NCBI RefSeq assembly: GCF_014648915.1
Contig: NZ_BMSA01000009.1
Coordinates: forward strand, 186,001 to 250,000
Origin: Streptomyces phaeofaciens
GTDB taxonomy: Bacteria; Actinomycetota; Actinomycetes; Streptomycetales; Streptomycetaceae
DNA: 64,000 nt
Direction of reading: 5' to 3'
How positions within the stretch are numbered: the first letter of the stretch is position 1; every line of letters begins with the position of its first letter. This document shows positions 15,211-24,603 of this stretch, piece by piece. A program made the translations under genes and the position numbers. A model generated the notes under the pieces. It was not told where the DNA came from. It saw only the letters and a program-made list of their open reading frames with translations, and did not search any database.

Positions 15211-17082
15211 GTGAGAACCACAAGAAGCACGACACGAAGCACGGCACGAAGCACGAAGCGAAGCGCGGCACGAAGCGCGACACGAAGCGCGGCACGAAGC
15301 ACGACACGAAGCACGGCACGAAGCACGAAGCGAAGCGCGGCACGAAGCGCGACACGAAGCGCGGCACGAAGCGCGGCACGAAGCGCGACACGAAGCGCGA
15401 CACGAAGCTCTGAACGCGACGCGGGCCGGTACGCCGCCTCCGCCCGCCGGTACGCCACCCGTCTGGTCCGGCTGACCGTGCTCCTCGGGCTCGTGGCCCT
15501 CGGTGTGCTCTCCCCGGCCACGGCCCAGGCCCGGACGGCCTCCGGCGACCTCGCCGCCACCGGCCTGCACATCAGCGACGGCCGGCTCCTCGAAGGCAAC
15601 GGGAACGACTTCGTGATGCGCGGCGTGAACCACGCCCACACCTGGTACCCGGGCGAGACGCAGTCGCTCGCCGACATCAAGGCGCTGGGTGCCAACACCG
15701 TCCGGGTCGTCCTCGCCGACGGCCACCGTTGGAGCGCCAACAGCCCTTCGGACGTGGCGAACGTCATCAGCCAGTGCAAGGCCAACCGCCTCATCTGCGT
15801 CCTGGAGGTGCACGACACCACGGGCTACGGCGAGGACACCGCCGCCGGCACGCTCGACCAGGCCGCCGACTACTGGATCGGCCTGAAGGACGTGCTCGCC
15901 GGGCAGGAGGACTACGTCGTCGTCAACATCGGCAACGAGCCCTGGGGCAACACCGATCCCGCGGGCTGGACGGCCCCGACGATCGCCGCGATCCAGAAGC
16001 TGCGCAACGCCGGTCTCCAGCACACGATCATGGTGGACGCGCCCAACTGGGGCCAGGACTGGCAGGGCGTCATGCGGGCCAACGCCCAGTCCGTGTACGC
16101 CGCCGACCCCACCGGCAACCTGATCTTCTCGATCCACATGTACAGCGTCTTCGACACCGCGGCGGAGATCACCGACTATCTCCATGCCTTCGTCGACGCC
16201 GGACTTCCCCTCCTGATAGGCGAGTTCGGTGGCCCCGCCGACCAGTGGGGCGACCCGGACGAGGACACCATGATGGCCACCGCCCAGCAGCTGAAGCTGG
16301 GCTACCTGGCCTGGTCCTGGAGCGGCAACACCGACCCGATCCTCGACCTGGCGACCGACTTCGACCCCAGCCGCCTCAGCTCCTGGGGCCAGCGCATCTT
16401 CAACGGCACCAACGGCATCGCCCAGACGGCCAGGGAGGCCACCGTCTACGGCGGCGGCACCCCCGGCGACACCCAGGCCCCGAGCACCCCGGGCACCCCC
16501 ACCGCCTCCGCGGTGACGGCCACCTCCGTCACACTCGGCTGGAGCGCCGCCACCGACAATGTCGGGGTCGCGGGGTACGACGTCGTCCGGATCGGCGGCG
16601 GCTCCGAGAGCGCCGTCGCCGCGTCCACCACCAACGCGGTCACGGTGACCGGCCTCACCGCCGGCACGGCCTACAGCTTCGCCGTCTACGCCCGGGACGC
16701 CGCCGGGAACCGCTCGGCCCGCTCGGGCACGGTGAACGTCACCACCGGCAGCGCGCCCGCCACGCCCTGCTCGGTCGGCTACCGCGTCGTGGGTGAGTGG
16801 CCCGGCGGCTTCCAGGGCGACATCACCCTGCGCAACACCGGCACCGCCGCCGTCACCGGCTGGAAGCTGGTCTTCGCCTTCGCCGACGGCCAGACCGTCA
16901 CGAACATGTGGGGCGGGACGGCCACCCAGAGCGGCGGCACGGTGAGCGTCGCCCCCGCCTCCTACACGTCCACCATCCCCGCGGGCGGCTCGGTGACCGT
17001 CGGCTTCATCGGCGCCAAGGGCGCCACGAACACCGCACCCGCCGCCTTCACCCTCAACGGCACGACCTGCGCCACCACCTGA
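15211..17082 (+). CDS. Secreted GH5 endo-beta-mannanase with Fn3 and CBM2 domains
   Basis: The 623-residue precursor has a very basic N-terminus of 15 Arg-Ser repeats (about 4-67), a hydrophobic signal core LTVLLGLVALGVL (88-100) and probable cleavage after AQA (107). The catalytic domain (about 113-410) resembles subfamily 8 mannanases: FVMRGVNHAHTWYP, EVHDTTGYGED, acid/base Glu243 in NIGNEPWG, nucleophile Glu338 in LIGEFGG. A fibronectin III linker (about 420-510) and a cellulose-binding CBM2 (about 520-623, with GEWPGGFQGDI and GWKLVFAF) follow. GTG at 15211 has AGGAG five bases upstream; no start exists between the repeats and the signal core. A cellulase activity cannot be excluded. Confidence 0.88.
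   Translation: MRTTRSTTRSTARSTKRSAARSATRSAARSTTRSTARSTKRSAARSATRSAARSAARSATRSATRSSERDAGRYAASARRYATRLVRLTVLLGLVALGVLSPATAQARTASGDLAATGLHISDGRLLEGNGNDFVMRGVNHAHTWYPGETQSLADIKALGANTVRVVLADGHRWSANSPSDVANVISQCKANRLICVLEVHDTTGYGEDTAAGTLDQAADYWIGLKDVLAGQEDYVVVNIGNEPWGNTDPAGWTAPTIAAIQKLRNAGLQHTIMVDAPNWGQDWQGVMRANAQSVYAADPTGNLIFSIHMYSVFDTAAEITDYLHAFVDAGLPLLIGEFGGPADQWGDPDEDTMMATAQQLKLGYLAWSWSGNTDPILDLATDFDPSRLSSWGQRIFNGTNGIAQTAREATVYGGGTPGDTQAPSTPGTPTASAVTATSVTLGWSAATDNVGVAGYDVVRIGGGSESAVAASTTNAVTVTGLTAGTAYSFAVYARDAAGNRSARSGTVNVTTGSAPATPCSVGYRVVGEWPGGFQGDITLRNTGTAAVTGWKLVFAFADGQTVTNMWGGTATQSGGTVSVAPASYTSTIPAGGSVTVGFIGAKGATNTAPAAFTLNGTTCATT
15222..15413 (+). repeat. 12-bp tandem repeat (16 units) encoding an RS-repeat
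   Basis: Units vary around ACGAAGCRCGRC. The first six units recur almost unchanged as units 7-12, giving a 72-bp higher-order duplication. Each unit encodes [T/A/K]-R-S-[T/A]. The 12-bp period preserves frame whatever the copy number. Confidence 0.95.
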
Positions 17083-17142
17083 CCGGACACCCTCACTCCG
17101 GCTGCCCGACCGGGCACCGCTCCGCCGGTCGGCCGCCACCCC

Positions 17143-17177
17143 GCCGGTCGGCGGAGCCGTCACCTCCGCCGACCGGC
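17143..17177 (+). terminator. Stem-loop downstream of the mannanase gene
   Basis: GCCGGTCGGCGGAG and CTCCGCCGACCGGC are perfect 14-bp arms around a 7-base loop, 60 bp after the stop. No T tract follows, as is common in Streptomyces. Confidence 0.7.
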
Positions 17178-17290
17178 ACCCGCACCCACACCCACACCCA
17201 CCCCCGTACTCGCACTTTGCACCCGTCCCCTCGCCCCACCCCCGCAGCCCTGCCACCAGCACCGCTGCCGAAAGTACAGCCGTGAACTTC

Positions 17291-17320
17291 TTGTGACGGC
17301 GGGACAGGGGATCGCATACT
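17291..17320 (+). promoter_or_regulatory. Likely promoter of the CoiA-like gene
   Basis: TTGTGA and CATACT are separated by 18 bp, ending about 60 bp before the ATG. Spacing and hexamers fit a vegetative sigma factor reasonably well. Confidence 0.45.
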
Positions 17321-17379
17321 GAGCGCGATCAAGAAAGAGCCCTGCCGCGCGCGGTGGGGTGCGTGGCCTCGGGGGAGTC

Positions 17380-19017
17380 ATGAGCGGTCCGGACAGCCGG
17401 CTCGTGCAGACGGCGGTGATCGGCACACCGGGCTCCGCCCGGGCGATCATCCTTCCGACGGAGGCGGACGACCTCACCCGCTGGCGGCGCCGCCATCCCA
17501 CATACGCCTACTACTGCGGAACGCAGCTCGGCGGCTGCGGCCACGAGCTGTCGGACCGGCTGTACCGCGACAAGGTCTGCCACTTCGCGCACCGCCCGCA
17601 CACCTCCTGCCACCGCACCGCGACCGGCGCGGCGAGCGCCGACCACCTCTTCATCCGCGACGACCTCGCCGCCTGGGCCGGCCGGCACCGGCTGAAGGGG
17701 CGCGTCACCGCCCACGACCTGGGATCCGGGCCCGGTGACGTGGTGGACTTCCGGGTCCGCGAGTCCCGGCAGCACGTCCGCTTCCAGTTCAGCAGGCTTC
17801 CGCACACCGACTGGCGGCGCACCCGCGACCGGCTGACCCGTGAATCGTCCACCCTCGACTGGGTGTTCGGCCCGGGCACGGCCCACCCGGACACCGTGGA
17901 GGAGCTGTACGACGAGCACGGACATGTGCTCCGCTTCCGCTTCGAGACGCTCGGCGCCGTACGCCGGATCCGGCTGCGGGCGGAGGACCCCCGGCGCAGT
18001 ACCGACTGGGTGCCGCTCGAAGCCTGCGCGATGACCCCCGAGGGGCTCGTGGTGCCGGGCGCCGAACGCCGGCCGCGCCGACGCGGCCCTGTCCCGGCCG
18101 TCCCTCTCACGGCCACACCCGCGCGGCGGTCCCCCGAGGAACAGGTGCGCGCGGTCCGGGAGGCGCTGGCCGATGCCGCGCGTCTGCGCACCCGGCCCAC
18201 GTGGGAGGCGCTCGCCCGGGCCGCGGGCGGTGACCTCGCGGAGCTGTCCGTCCCGTCCCGGGTGCGTCTCCTCGTCGCCGTGGAACGGGCCGCCGGCACC
18301 GAGGGCGCCCCGCTCCTCTCGGCCCTGCTGCGGACCGGGGAGGGCGATCCGCCGCCCTATGTGGCGGACGTCGTCGCCGTCCTCGGGTGCGGTACGCCGG
18401 CGACGGCGGGCGTGCTCAAGCGGTGGTGCCAGCGGGAGGCGGACCGCGCGTTCGCCGTCCACGGCGTGCCGTCGCGCACCGCTCCGCCCCGGCTGCCGCT
18501 CACGGACGACGGGCAGATCGCCGCACCGGGCGCGGAGCCGCCGCGGCACCGGACCATCGTCCATGTGAAGGGCGGCGCCGTACGGCGTCCCGCCCGGCGG
18601 CAGGACGCCGAGATCCGGCACGCCCTGGTCGCCGCACGACAGGTACAGGACCGTCAGCGTGCCGCGTATCTGCTGAAGGAGGCCGAGCGGGGGTTGCCGC
18701 GGCTGCCCGAACCGCAGCGTGGCCGGCTGGCCGAGGAGATGCGGCTGACCGGGCGTTGGCTGAGCGGTCTCCCGGCTCCGTCGAAACCCAGGAAGAGGAA
18801 GCGGGCGAAGACCGCCGGGCAGGGGCAGACCGGGGCGACACCCAAGGCCACCCCCAGGGCGACCCCCAAGGCCAAGTCCAAGGGCAGCAGCCTGAGCGGC
18901 GCGCGCCCCCTGCCCGGCTTCGAGAACCCGGCCGCGGGGGGCAGGCCCACGAAGACGTCGAGGAAGTCGAAGAAGTCGCCGAAGCCGCCCACGCCGTCGA
19001 AGGGAACACTGCGCTGA
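17380..19017 (+). CDS. CoiA-like (competence nuclease-fold) protein with Lys-rich tail
   Basis: A 545-residue protein. Residues about 45-75 hold a Cys/His cluster, YYCGTQLGGCGHEL then CHFAHRPHTSCH, like the zinc-binding segment before the nuclease-like core of CoiA. A core follows with DHLFIRDDLAAW and VVDFRV/HVRFQFSR, resembling the PD-(D/E)xK-type E-x-Q-x-S strand although the acidic residue is replaced. The middle is helical, and the last 90 residues are Lys/Pro/Ser-rich with PKATPRATPKAK repeats suited to nucleic-acid contact. ATG at 17380 follows GGGGGAG. Function in Streptomyces is unknown; the CoiA relation is moderately supported. Confidence 0.6.
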   Translation: MSGPDSRLVQTAVIGTPGSARAIILPTEADDLTRWRRRHPTYAYYCGTQLGGCGHELSDRLYRDKVCHFAHRPHTSCHRTATGAASADHLFIRDDLAAWAGRHRLKGRVTAHDLGSGPGDVVDFRVRESRQHVRFQFSRLPHTDWRRTRDRLTRESSTLDWVFGPGTAHPDTVEELYDEHGHVLRFRFETLGAVRRIRLRAEDPRRSTDWVPLEACAMTPEGLVVPGAERRPRRRGPVPAVPLTATPARRSPEEQVRAVREALADAARLRTRPTWEALARAAGGDLAELSVPSRVRLLVAVERAAGTEGAPLLSALLRTGEGDPPPYVADVVAVLGCGTPATAGVLKRWCQREADRAFAVHGVPSRTAPPRLPLTDDGQIAAPGAEPPRHRTIVHVKGGAVRRPARRQDAEIRHALVAARQVQDRQRAAYLLKEAERGLPRLPEPQRGRLAEEMRLTGRWLSGLPAPSKPRKRKRAKTAGQGQTGATPKATPRATPKAKSKGSSLSGARPLPGFENPAAGGRPTKTSRKSKKSPKPPTPSKGTLR

Positions 19018-19315
19018 GATCCCGCCGACCGCCGCCCTCGCGCTGCTGATCCTCGCCGCGGTGGCCGCCGGCGACCGCTCGGCCCGGCCCGGGGAGAAGC
19101 GTTGGATCAGCGTCGCCCTCGGCCCGCAGTCCGCCGCTCGGCGCCGACGAGGTCGTCCCCTTTCCCCGTCCGGCGTTCCGCTCCCCTCATGCACCGGGTG
19201 CCGCCTCCGGGCTGCCGCACCTGGCCGAAATCCAGCGCCCGAGGGGAGCCCGGGGCATACCCGTACGACCGGGGTGGGCAGAGAGGTCCCGTATGGCAGC
19301 CGCGAGGGGGATCGG
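19018..19315. other. Intergenic stretch without recognised elements
   Basis: I see no convincing gene, hairpin or promoter here. An in-frame extension of the downstream gene crosses it, but its composition is Arg/Pro-rich noise and a good ribosome site supports the later start. Confidence 0.5.
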
Positions 19316-19855
19316 ATGTCCATGGACTGGGCCGCGACCGTCACCACGGTGGGCGGGGTGGCGGCCACGCTGATCGGCGTGGTGGCCGGCTCGCTCCTCA
19401 CCAGTCGCAGCGACCGCGCGCACTGGGCGCGTGACAAGCAGATCGCCGCATGTTCGGCGATCGTGGCCGAGTCGACCCGGGTCCAGCTCGCACTACGCCG
19501 TGCTTGGACGCACGGCGACGCGGTGGACTGGGTGCAGTGGAACGTCGCCCTGGGGACGATCTGGCTGGTCGGCTCTCCCGCCGTGGTGCAGGCCGCCGCC
19601 CGGGTGGACGAGGTGTTCTGGGCCTGCAGCGACCGGTTCGTACGGAACACCGGGGCCGGCGCTGACGACTGGGACGAGGCGAGGGACCGGATGGAGGCCG
19701 CCCGGCTGCACTTCATCAACACCGCGCGCCACTACATCGACCCCGAGCGGACCCGGCTCACCCAGGTGCCGGTCAGCAGGCCGGCCTGGCGCCGCGCTAC
19801 CGGGCGGGCCGTCGGCCCTCAGCCGGACCCGGGGAACGCCCCCGACGCCGCCTGA
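19316..19855 (+). CDS. Small membrane-anchored protein of unknown function
   Basis: A 179-residue protein with one N-terminal transmembrane helix (VTTVGGVAATLIGVVAGSLL, about 7-26) and a soluble helical remainder (CSAIVAESTRVQLALRRAW, RMEAARLHFINTARHYI). ATG at 19316 follows GAGGGGG. The topology is common in uncharacterised Streptomyces proteins, and no catalytic motif is visible. It converges closely on the large gene to its right, 22 bp away. Confidence 0.65.
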   Translation: MSMDWAATVTTVGGVAATLIGVVAGSLLTSRSDRAHWARDKQIAACSAIVAESTRVQLALRRAWTHGDAVDWVQWNVALGTIWLVGSPAVVQAAARVDEVFWACSDRFVRNTGAGADDWDEARDRMEAARLHFINTARHYIDPERTRLTQVPVSRPAWRRATGRAVGPQPDPGNAPDAA

Positions 19856-19877
19856 GGGCCGAACGGCCCGGGGGAGT

Positions 19878-22800
19878 TCACTCCCGGGCGGCCCGTGCGA
19901 ACAGGTCGTGGAGCGGTACGGGGGCGAGCAGCCGGGGGAACGGACCGCGGACCACCTTGGCCGACACGGTCGCGAGATGGTCCGCCAACTTGTGGCTCTC
20001 CAGCGGCAGATGGGGTGCGTCGAGGGTCTCCCAGGCGCCCGGGACGAACACCGTGCGGCCGGCCCGGGGGCGGCGGTCCGTGTCGACGGCGCCCGCGTCC
20101 ACCAGTTCCGCCTGGGCCGCCTTGTGCCGGGCCGCCGTCCAGCCGTTCCACCGGCGGATGTTGCGGTCCGTGGGCCGGGCCAGCGTCAGCAGCTGGAGAT
20201 GGAGGGCGGCGGCATCGGCGCCGATGCCGAGCCGGCGGGCGTGCCCGGCCACCGCGTCCGGGGCGCTGAGCGTCGGATCTGCCTCGTAGCCGCCCGCGGG
20301 CACCGGGGTCGTGGCGGCGCGGTCGACGATCCGGGCCAGTCCCTCGAACATGTCCCGGACCGCCTCCAGGGTCGCCCGCAGCCAGGTCAGTCCCCTGTCC
20401 GTGCAGCGGGCCAGGACGCCCTCGACCAGCGCCGGATCCGCCAGCGCGGCCGGGCGCAGGAAGACCTCTCCCCGCGGGACGGCGACGACCAGCAGACCGT
20501 CGTCGAGCACCGCTTCCACCGGCTCCCGCCCCTCCCACAGCGGCTGCGGGCACGGCAGGACGACCCCCTCGTACGGCCGGAAGTCCGCCGCGCCGTCCAG
20601 GACCGAGGGCGGAAGGTGGGCGCTCAGCTCCACCAGGGTGCCGGGATCGTCCAGTCGGGCCCGCAGCCACTCGTACAGCTGGAGCGCGCCCGTGGCGGCC
20701 GGATGGCCGACCGGCCGTTCCGACAGGGCCCACGCGATGACCGCCGCCGCCTCCAGGTGCCCGGGCCGGCTGTCCGGCACCCGGTCCCCGACGGATCCGT
20801 CCGGGCCGGTGTGGCGCAGGGCGAGCCGTCCGGAACGCTCGCCGACGAGGACCACGGCCCGCCCGTCGACGGGCGGGCGTCCGCAGGACAGGCCGCGCGC
20901 CCACTCGGCCCCCAGGCCCAGGTCGCTCTCCAGCGCCTCGGCGAGTTCCTCGTCGACGTACGGAGTCGTGCCGAGGAGGCCGGCCCAGACGGCCGCCATC
21001 CGTTCCGCTGCCCGGTCCATGCCGTCCCGCTGCCACAGGTCGGCCGGATCCTCGGGGACGCCCGCGGCGAGCACGGCGCGCCGGCCGGCCGGGCCGAGCC
21101 GGTGCCACAGGGCGTCGTACTCGGCGGCCGTCGTTCTGTTCGCCCTGAAGGGTGCGGCGCGCAGCATCTTCTGGTGCTCGTCGTGGTGTTCGCGCCGCGG
21201 CAGACCGCCCAGGACGAGCGTGGCGACCGGGCGCCGGACCCCGGTGAGCCGGGAGAACAGCCGCACCGCCTCCGGGGTGAGGGGGAGCGGTCCGTGCCGC
21301 TCGGCCAGGTCCGCCAGACGGGTCAGACGGACGCTGTCGTCCCCGGTCAGGGTGACGGTCTCGTCCTCCTCGGTCCGGGCCGGTGCCGGGTCGCCGGCCC
21401 GTTGGAGGAAGCGGGCCGTGCCACCGCGCGCGGGGCCGCCGGCGAGGAGCAGCCCGGCGGCCCGGGACCGGGCGAGTTCCTCCTCGGGTGCGCGGCCGGT
21501 GCGCCAGACACCGCCGGGCTCGGCGAACGGCTGTGTCCGCCAGACGGCCAACAGGGCGGCCAGCGCTTCCCGTTCGCCCTCCGGCGTGGTCTCGACCGAG
21601 GCCCGCCAGGCGACGGCGCCGATCCCGCCGAGCAGCACCTGCCACTCGGCCGGCGCGGAGGGCGGGGCGAGCCGCCGGGTCTCCTCGTCGATCTCGCCGC
21701 GCAGCCGGCGTCCGTCGGCGGCGACCGCGGTGAGGGTGCCGGGGTGGCCCTCCGGCTTGTGGGCCTCGTAGGGGCGCCGGTCGGGCAGGAGTCCGGACAG
21801 GGCCGGGGCGAGGACCGTGTCGGGGACGTCCGCGGGCAGGTCCACCACCGGTCCGGCCCGCAGGACGGACACCCGGTGGGACAGCTCCCGCCGGCGCCGC
21901 AGCACGTCGGCGGCCAGCTCGGCCGAGCGCACCACACCCGCCAGGATCCGGGGGTCGGTCACCTCGGGCAGGAGCCGGGACACACGCGTGTGCAGGGTGT
22001 CGTCCCGAGGGGTCTCGACGGCCGCGGCCAGCAGGGCGCCCACGGTGTCGGAGCCCACCGTGCGCAGCGCCCGCGAGGAACCGGCGTCGCGCGGGGTGAG
22101 GAAGTGCCAGTACGCGGGCGGCGGCACGGGCGTGTGCCCCTCGCCGAGGGTGGCGCGGTGGCCGTACCGGGCGTCGGGCAGGAAGCCGCGGACCTGCCAC
22201 AGCAGGGAGTTGTCCCCGGCCGCGTGACAGCGGATGTCCTCCAGGCCGGCCAGGACCGCGTCCTCGCCGCCCTCGGGGAACCGGACGACGCCCCAGGGGC
22301 GCCGCCCCGGGCGCCGGCTGCGGTAGCGGGCGCTGCGGCCGTCCACCGACTCCAGCAGGAACTCCCTCGGTGAGGGACCCGAGTAGGGCGTGCGGTGCAG
22401 GACGCGGCAGCCGACGAGCCGTCCGTCCTGGCCGAGCGGGGAGCCGGGGGCGCCCTCCGGGAGCAGTGCGAGGGTGTGTCCGTCCGGGAACTCCGCCATG
22501 CCGGGCGGGACTTCGCGGTCCCGGTGGAAGTCCGGCGGGGTGCGGTCGGCGCCGCGCTCCCCGGTCACCGGCTCGCAGCGGGTCCAGGCTCCCCGGAACA
22601 CCTCGGCGCTCCAGACGTCCCGGCCGTCGCTCATCTGGAGGTCGATGCCGCCGATGCCCTGGTGCCCGCCGGGGCGCAGGACCCGCCCGCCGTCGTGGCG
22701 GCCACCGCCGTCCGCGCTCGCGAACTGGTAGCCCAGCCCACCCTGGACGAGCCCGCCCCAGGGTCGCATCCCGAAGGTGTCCTGCGGGGTGAACACGTCC

Positions 22801-24467
22801 TGCGGGCTGCCGCTCCAGAAGGCCGACCGGGTGGCCTCCTTGCCTTCGCCGGCCGTCCAGCCGACCAGGAACTCGCCGCCCGCGAAATGGACCGTGGTGG
22901 CCTTCGCGTCGTCCGGCACCCGGAAGGAGTACGACGCGCGGGTGCCCGCGTGGTCCACGGCGACGGCCCGGTCCCTGCCGTACACGGTGAGAACCGGCCA
23001 GGTGCAGGTGACACGGAGCGTCTCGGACGCCTCGTAGCCCGCCATGGCCTCCTCCAGCGCGGGCCAGCCCAGCTCCTCCGGCAGTCCCGAGCGCAATGCC
23101 CGGGCGAGCGGGCCCGTGAGGTCCAGCGCGGCCAGCATTCCCTCGATGCCGTCCAAGGCGGTGGCCGTGGGCCGGTCCAGCAGGGTGTCCAGTTCCTCCA
23201 GCGCCTCGTCGGCCGCGGCGAGCCCGCCTCCGCGCAGTGCGGCGAGCAGGGCCTCGATCCGGCTCCGGACCTCGGCGGCGATGCCCGCGTTGCGCGGCAG
23301 CCGGGTGATCGCGGTGCCCGTGCCGCGCAGCCCCGCGTGCACGGTGCCCTCCAGCCGGGCGCCGAACACCGGGTCGGCGGCCAGCGCCCGCAGGTCGCGC
23401 CGGGAGCGCTCGCCCCAGAACTCCAGCCGCACCGACTCGCCCGGGTCCTCCACGGCGATGCCCTCGGCGAGGCAGGCGTCCAGGAGGTCGGCGTCGAGGC
23501 CCGGGTAGTGGTACTGGTCCTCGTGGAGCCGGACGGGCCCGCCCTCCTCGCGCAGCACGGGCGCGCAGCGGGCCACGATCTCGAACAGCTCCGGCGGCAT
23601 CGGCTGGCGTGAGACCCCGCCGTAGGGCACCTTCCGGTGGGAGTACGCGCGTGTGTACCTGCCCAGCCAGGCGCCGAGACCTCCCTCGGGGGTCAGCCGG
23701 CCGTCCCCCGCCGCGTCGACCGCGCCGGCGCGCAGCAGGAGTCGCAGCCAGGCCGCCGCGTCGTTGCGCGACTCGGGGAACAGGTCGAGCAACGCCCGCT
23801 GCACCCCGGCGTCCTGAGGGTGCGCGGTCAGCGGGGCGGTGGCCGCCTCCAGCAGCGCGTCCGGCACGGCCTTGCCGCGCGCGGAGCCGAGCAGTCGGCC
23901 CAGCACCCGGGCCTCCTCGGCGCCGTCCAGCCCGGCCGCGCGGGTGGAGACGCGGACCCGGCGGGCGAGATCGGCCGGCAGTTCCCCGGGGGACGCCGCC
24001 CAGGCGGTGAGGACCCGGACGTACTCCTCGTGCGCCTCGGCGGGCGAGGCGTGGTCGGACAGCCAGCGCTGATGATCGCTCAGTTCCTTGACGGGCAGCG
24101 CCCCGGCGCCCGCGCACAGCAGTACGTTGGCCCGGCGCCAGTCGGGGTCGACGGGCAGGGCGTGGTCCTGCTCCGCCTTGCGGGCCAGGGTGTAGGCCTT
24201 GGCCGCCGCACGTCCGGGGTAGCCGCTCAGCCGGTGCGCCACCGTGTCCCAGAACCAGGGCAGATGGGCCGGTGGCAGCGCCGGCGCCCGGCGCTGGAGC
24301 CGGTCCAGGCAGCGGCCGGGCCGCGGGTGGGCCGATGACACCGCCGCCCGGACCTCGTCGAGGACGGCGAGCGCGGCGGATTCCCCCTCGGGGTCCTGGG
24401 ACGTGACCCAGAGGGCGTAGGTGACGGACCGGTGCGGCTCCGGGGGCAGCAGGGCGTGGGCGAGCAT
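19878..24467 (-). CDS. Very large protein (about 1530 residues) of unknown function
   Basis: This reads as a real gene: codon bias is consistent over 4.6 kb with no frameshift. I recognise no family. The N-terminal 500 residues look helical. The middle (about 560-800) is rich in strands with Gly/Trp/Phe patterns such as RPWGGLVQGGLGYQF and REFLLESVDGRSARY. The C-terminus (about 1430-1500) has a possible winged helix in RPTDRNIRRWNGWTAARHK. No signal peptide is visible. I chose ATG 24467 because operator-like repeats occupy the region upstream; starts up to 24629 are open but would overlap the divergent marR gene. Role unknown. Confidence 0.7.
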   Translation of the reverse strand: MLAHALLPPEPHRSVTYALWVTSQDPEGESAALAVLDEVRAAVSSAHPRPGRCLDRLQRRAPALPPAHLPWFWDTVAHRLSGYPGRAAAKAYTLARKAEQDHALPVDPDWRRANVLLCAGAGALPVKELSDHQRWLSDHASPAEAHEEYVRVLTAWAASPGELPADLARRVRVSTRAAGLDGAEEARVLGRLLGSARGKAVPDALLEAATAPLTAHPQDAGVQRALLDLFPESRNDAAAWLRLLLRAGAVDAAGDGRLTPEGGLGAWLGRYTRAYSHRKVPYGGVSRQPMPPELFEIVARCAPVLREEGGPVRLHEDQYHYPGLDADLLDACLAEGIAVEDPGESVRLEFWGERSRRDLRALAADPVFGARLEGTVHAGLRGTGTAITRLPRNAGIAAEVRSRIEALLAALRGGGLAAADEALEELDTLLDRPTATALDGIEGMLAALDLTGPLARALRSGLPEELGWPALEEAMAGYEASETLRVTCTWPVLTVYGRDRAVAVDHAGTRASYSFRVPDDAKATTVHFAGGEFLVGWTAGEGKEATRSAFWSGSPQDVFTPQDTFGMRPWGGLVQGGLGYQFASADGGGRHDGGRVLRPGGHQGIGGIDLQMSDGRDVWSAEVFRGAWTRCEPVTGERGADRTPPDFHRDREVPPGMAEFPDGHTLALLPEGAPGSPLGQDGRLVGCRVLHRTPYSGPSPREFLLESVDGRSARYRSRRPGRRPWGVVRFPEGGEDAVLAGLEDIRCHAAGDNSLLWQVRGFLPDARYGHRATLGEGHTPVPPPAYWHFLTPRDAGSSRALRTVGSDTVGALLAAAVETPRDDTLHTRVSRLLPEVTDPRILAGVVRSAELAADVLRRRRELSHRVSVLRAGPVVDLPADVPDTVLAPALSGLLPDRRPYEAHKPEGHPGTLTAVAADGRRLRGEIDEETRRLAPPSAPAEWQVLLGGIGAVAWRASVETTPEGEREALAALLAVWRTQPFAEPGGVWRTGRAPEEELARSRAAGLLLAGGPARGGTARFLQRAGDPAPARTEEDETVTLTGDDSVRLTRLADLAERHGPLPLTPEAVRLFSRLTGVRRPVATLVLGGLPRREHHDEHQKMLRAAPFRANRTTAAEYDALWHRLGPAGRRAVLAAGVPEDPADLWQRDGMDRAAERMAAVWAGLLGTTPYVDEELAEALESDLGLGAEWARGLSCGRPPVDGRAVVLVGERSGRLALRHTGPDGSVGDRVPDSRPGHLEAAAVIAWALSERPVGHPAATGALQLYEWLRARLDDPGTLVELSAHLPPSVLDGAADFRPYEGVVLPCPQPLWEGREPVEAVLDDGLLVVAVPRGEVFLRPAALADPALVEGVLARCTDRGLTWLRATLEAVRDMFEGLARIVDRAATTPVPAGGYEADPTLSAPDAVAGHARRLGIGADAAALHLQLLTLARPTDRNIRRWNGWTAARHKAAQAELVDAGAVDTDRRPRAGRTVFVPGAWETLDAPHLPLESHKLADHLATVSAKVVRGPFPRLLAPVPLHDLFARAARE

Positions 24468-24516
24468 ACGACCGATCTTGGCACGCGCCACTGACAGTCC
24501 GTCGGGAACGTCAGTG

Positions 24517-24577
24517 TTTGATATGTAAAACATATTGACACGCGCCAGGGTCCGATGTGCGTTTGAAATGTCAAACG
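24517..24577. promoter_or_regulatory. Paired palindromes, likely MarR operator
   Basis: ATATGT-aaa-ACATAT (24521-24535) and CGTTTGA-aatg-TCAAACG (24560-24577) lie between the divergent large gene and marR. TTTGATATGT (24517) and TTTGAAATGT (24562) are direct near-copies, 45 bp apart, so the same protein probably binds both. This AT-rich patch stands out from its surroundings. Confidence 0.65.
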
Positions 24578-24603
24578 TAGGGGGGTTTGGGTAATGTGTG
24601 ACC

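Noticed and set aside
15222..15413. CRISPR array
   Set aside because: Units are contiguous 12-bp coding repeats without spacers.
19850..19890. Hairpin terminator between the small membrane protein and giant gene
   Set aside because: The stem (GCCCGGGGGAGT/ACTCCCGGGC) has a two-base bulge and overlaps a stop codon; too uncertain to list.
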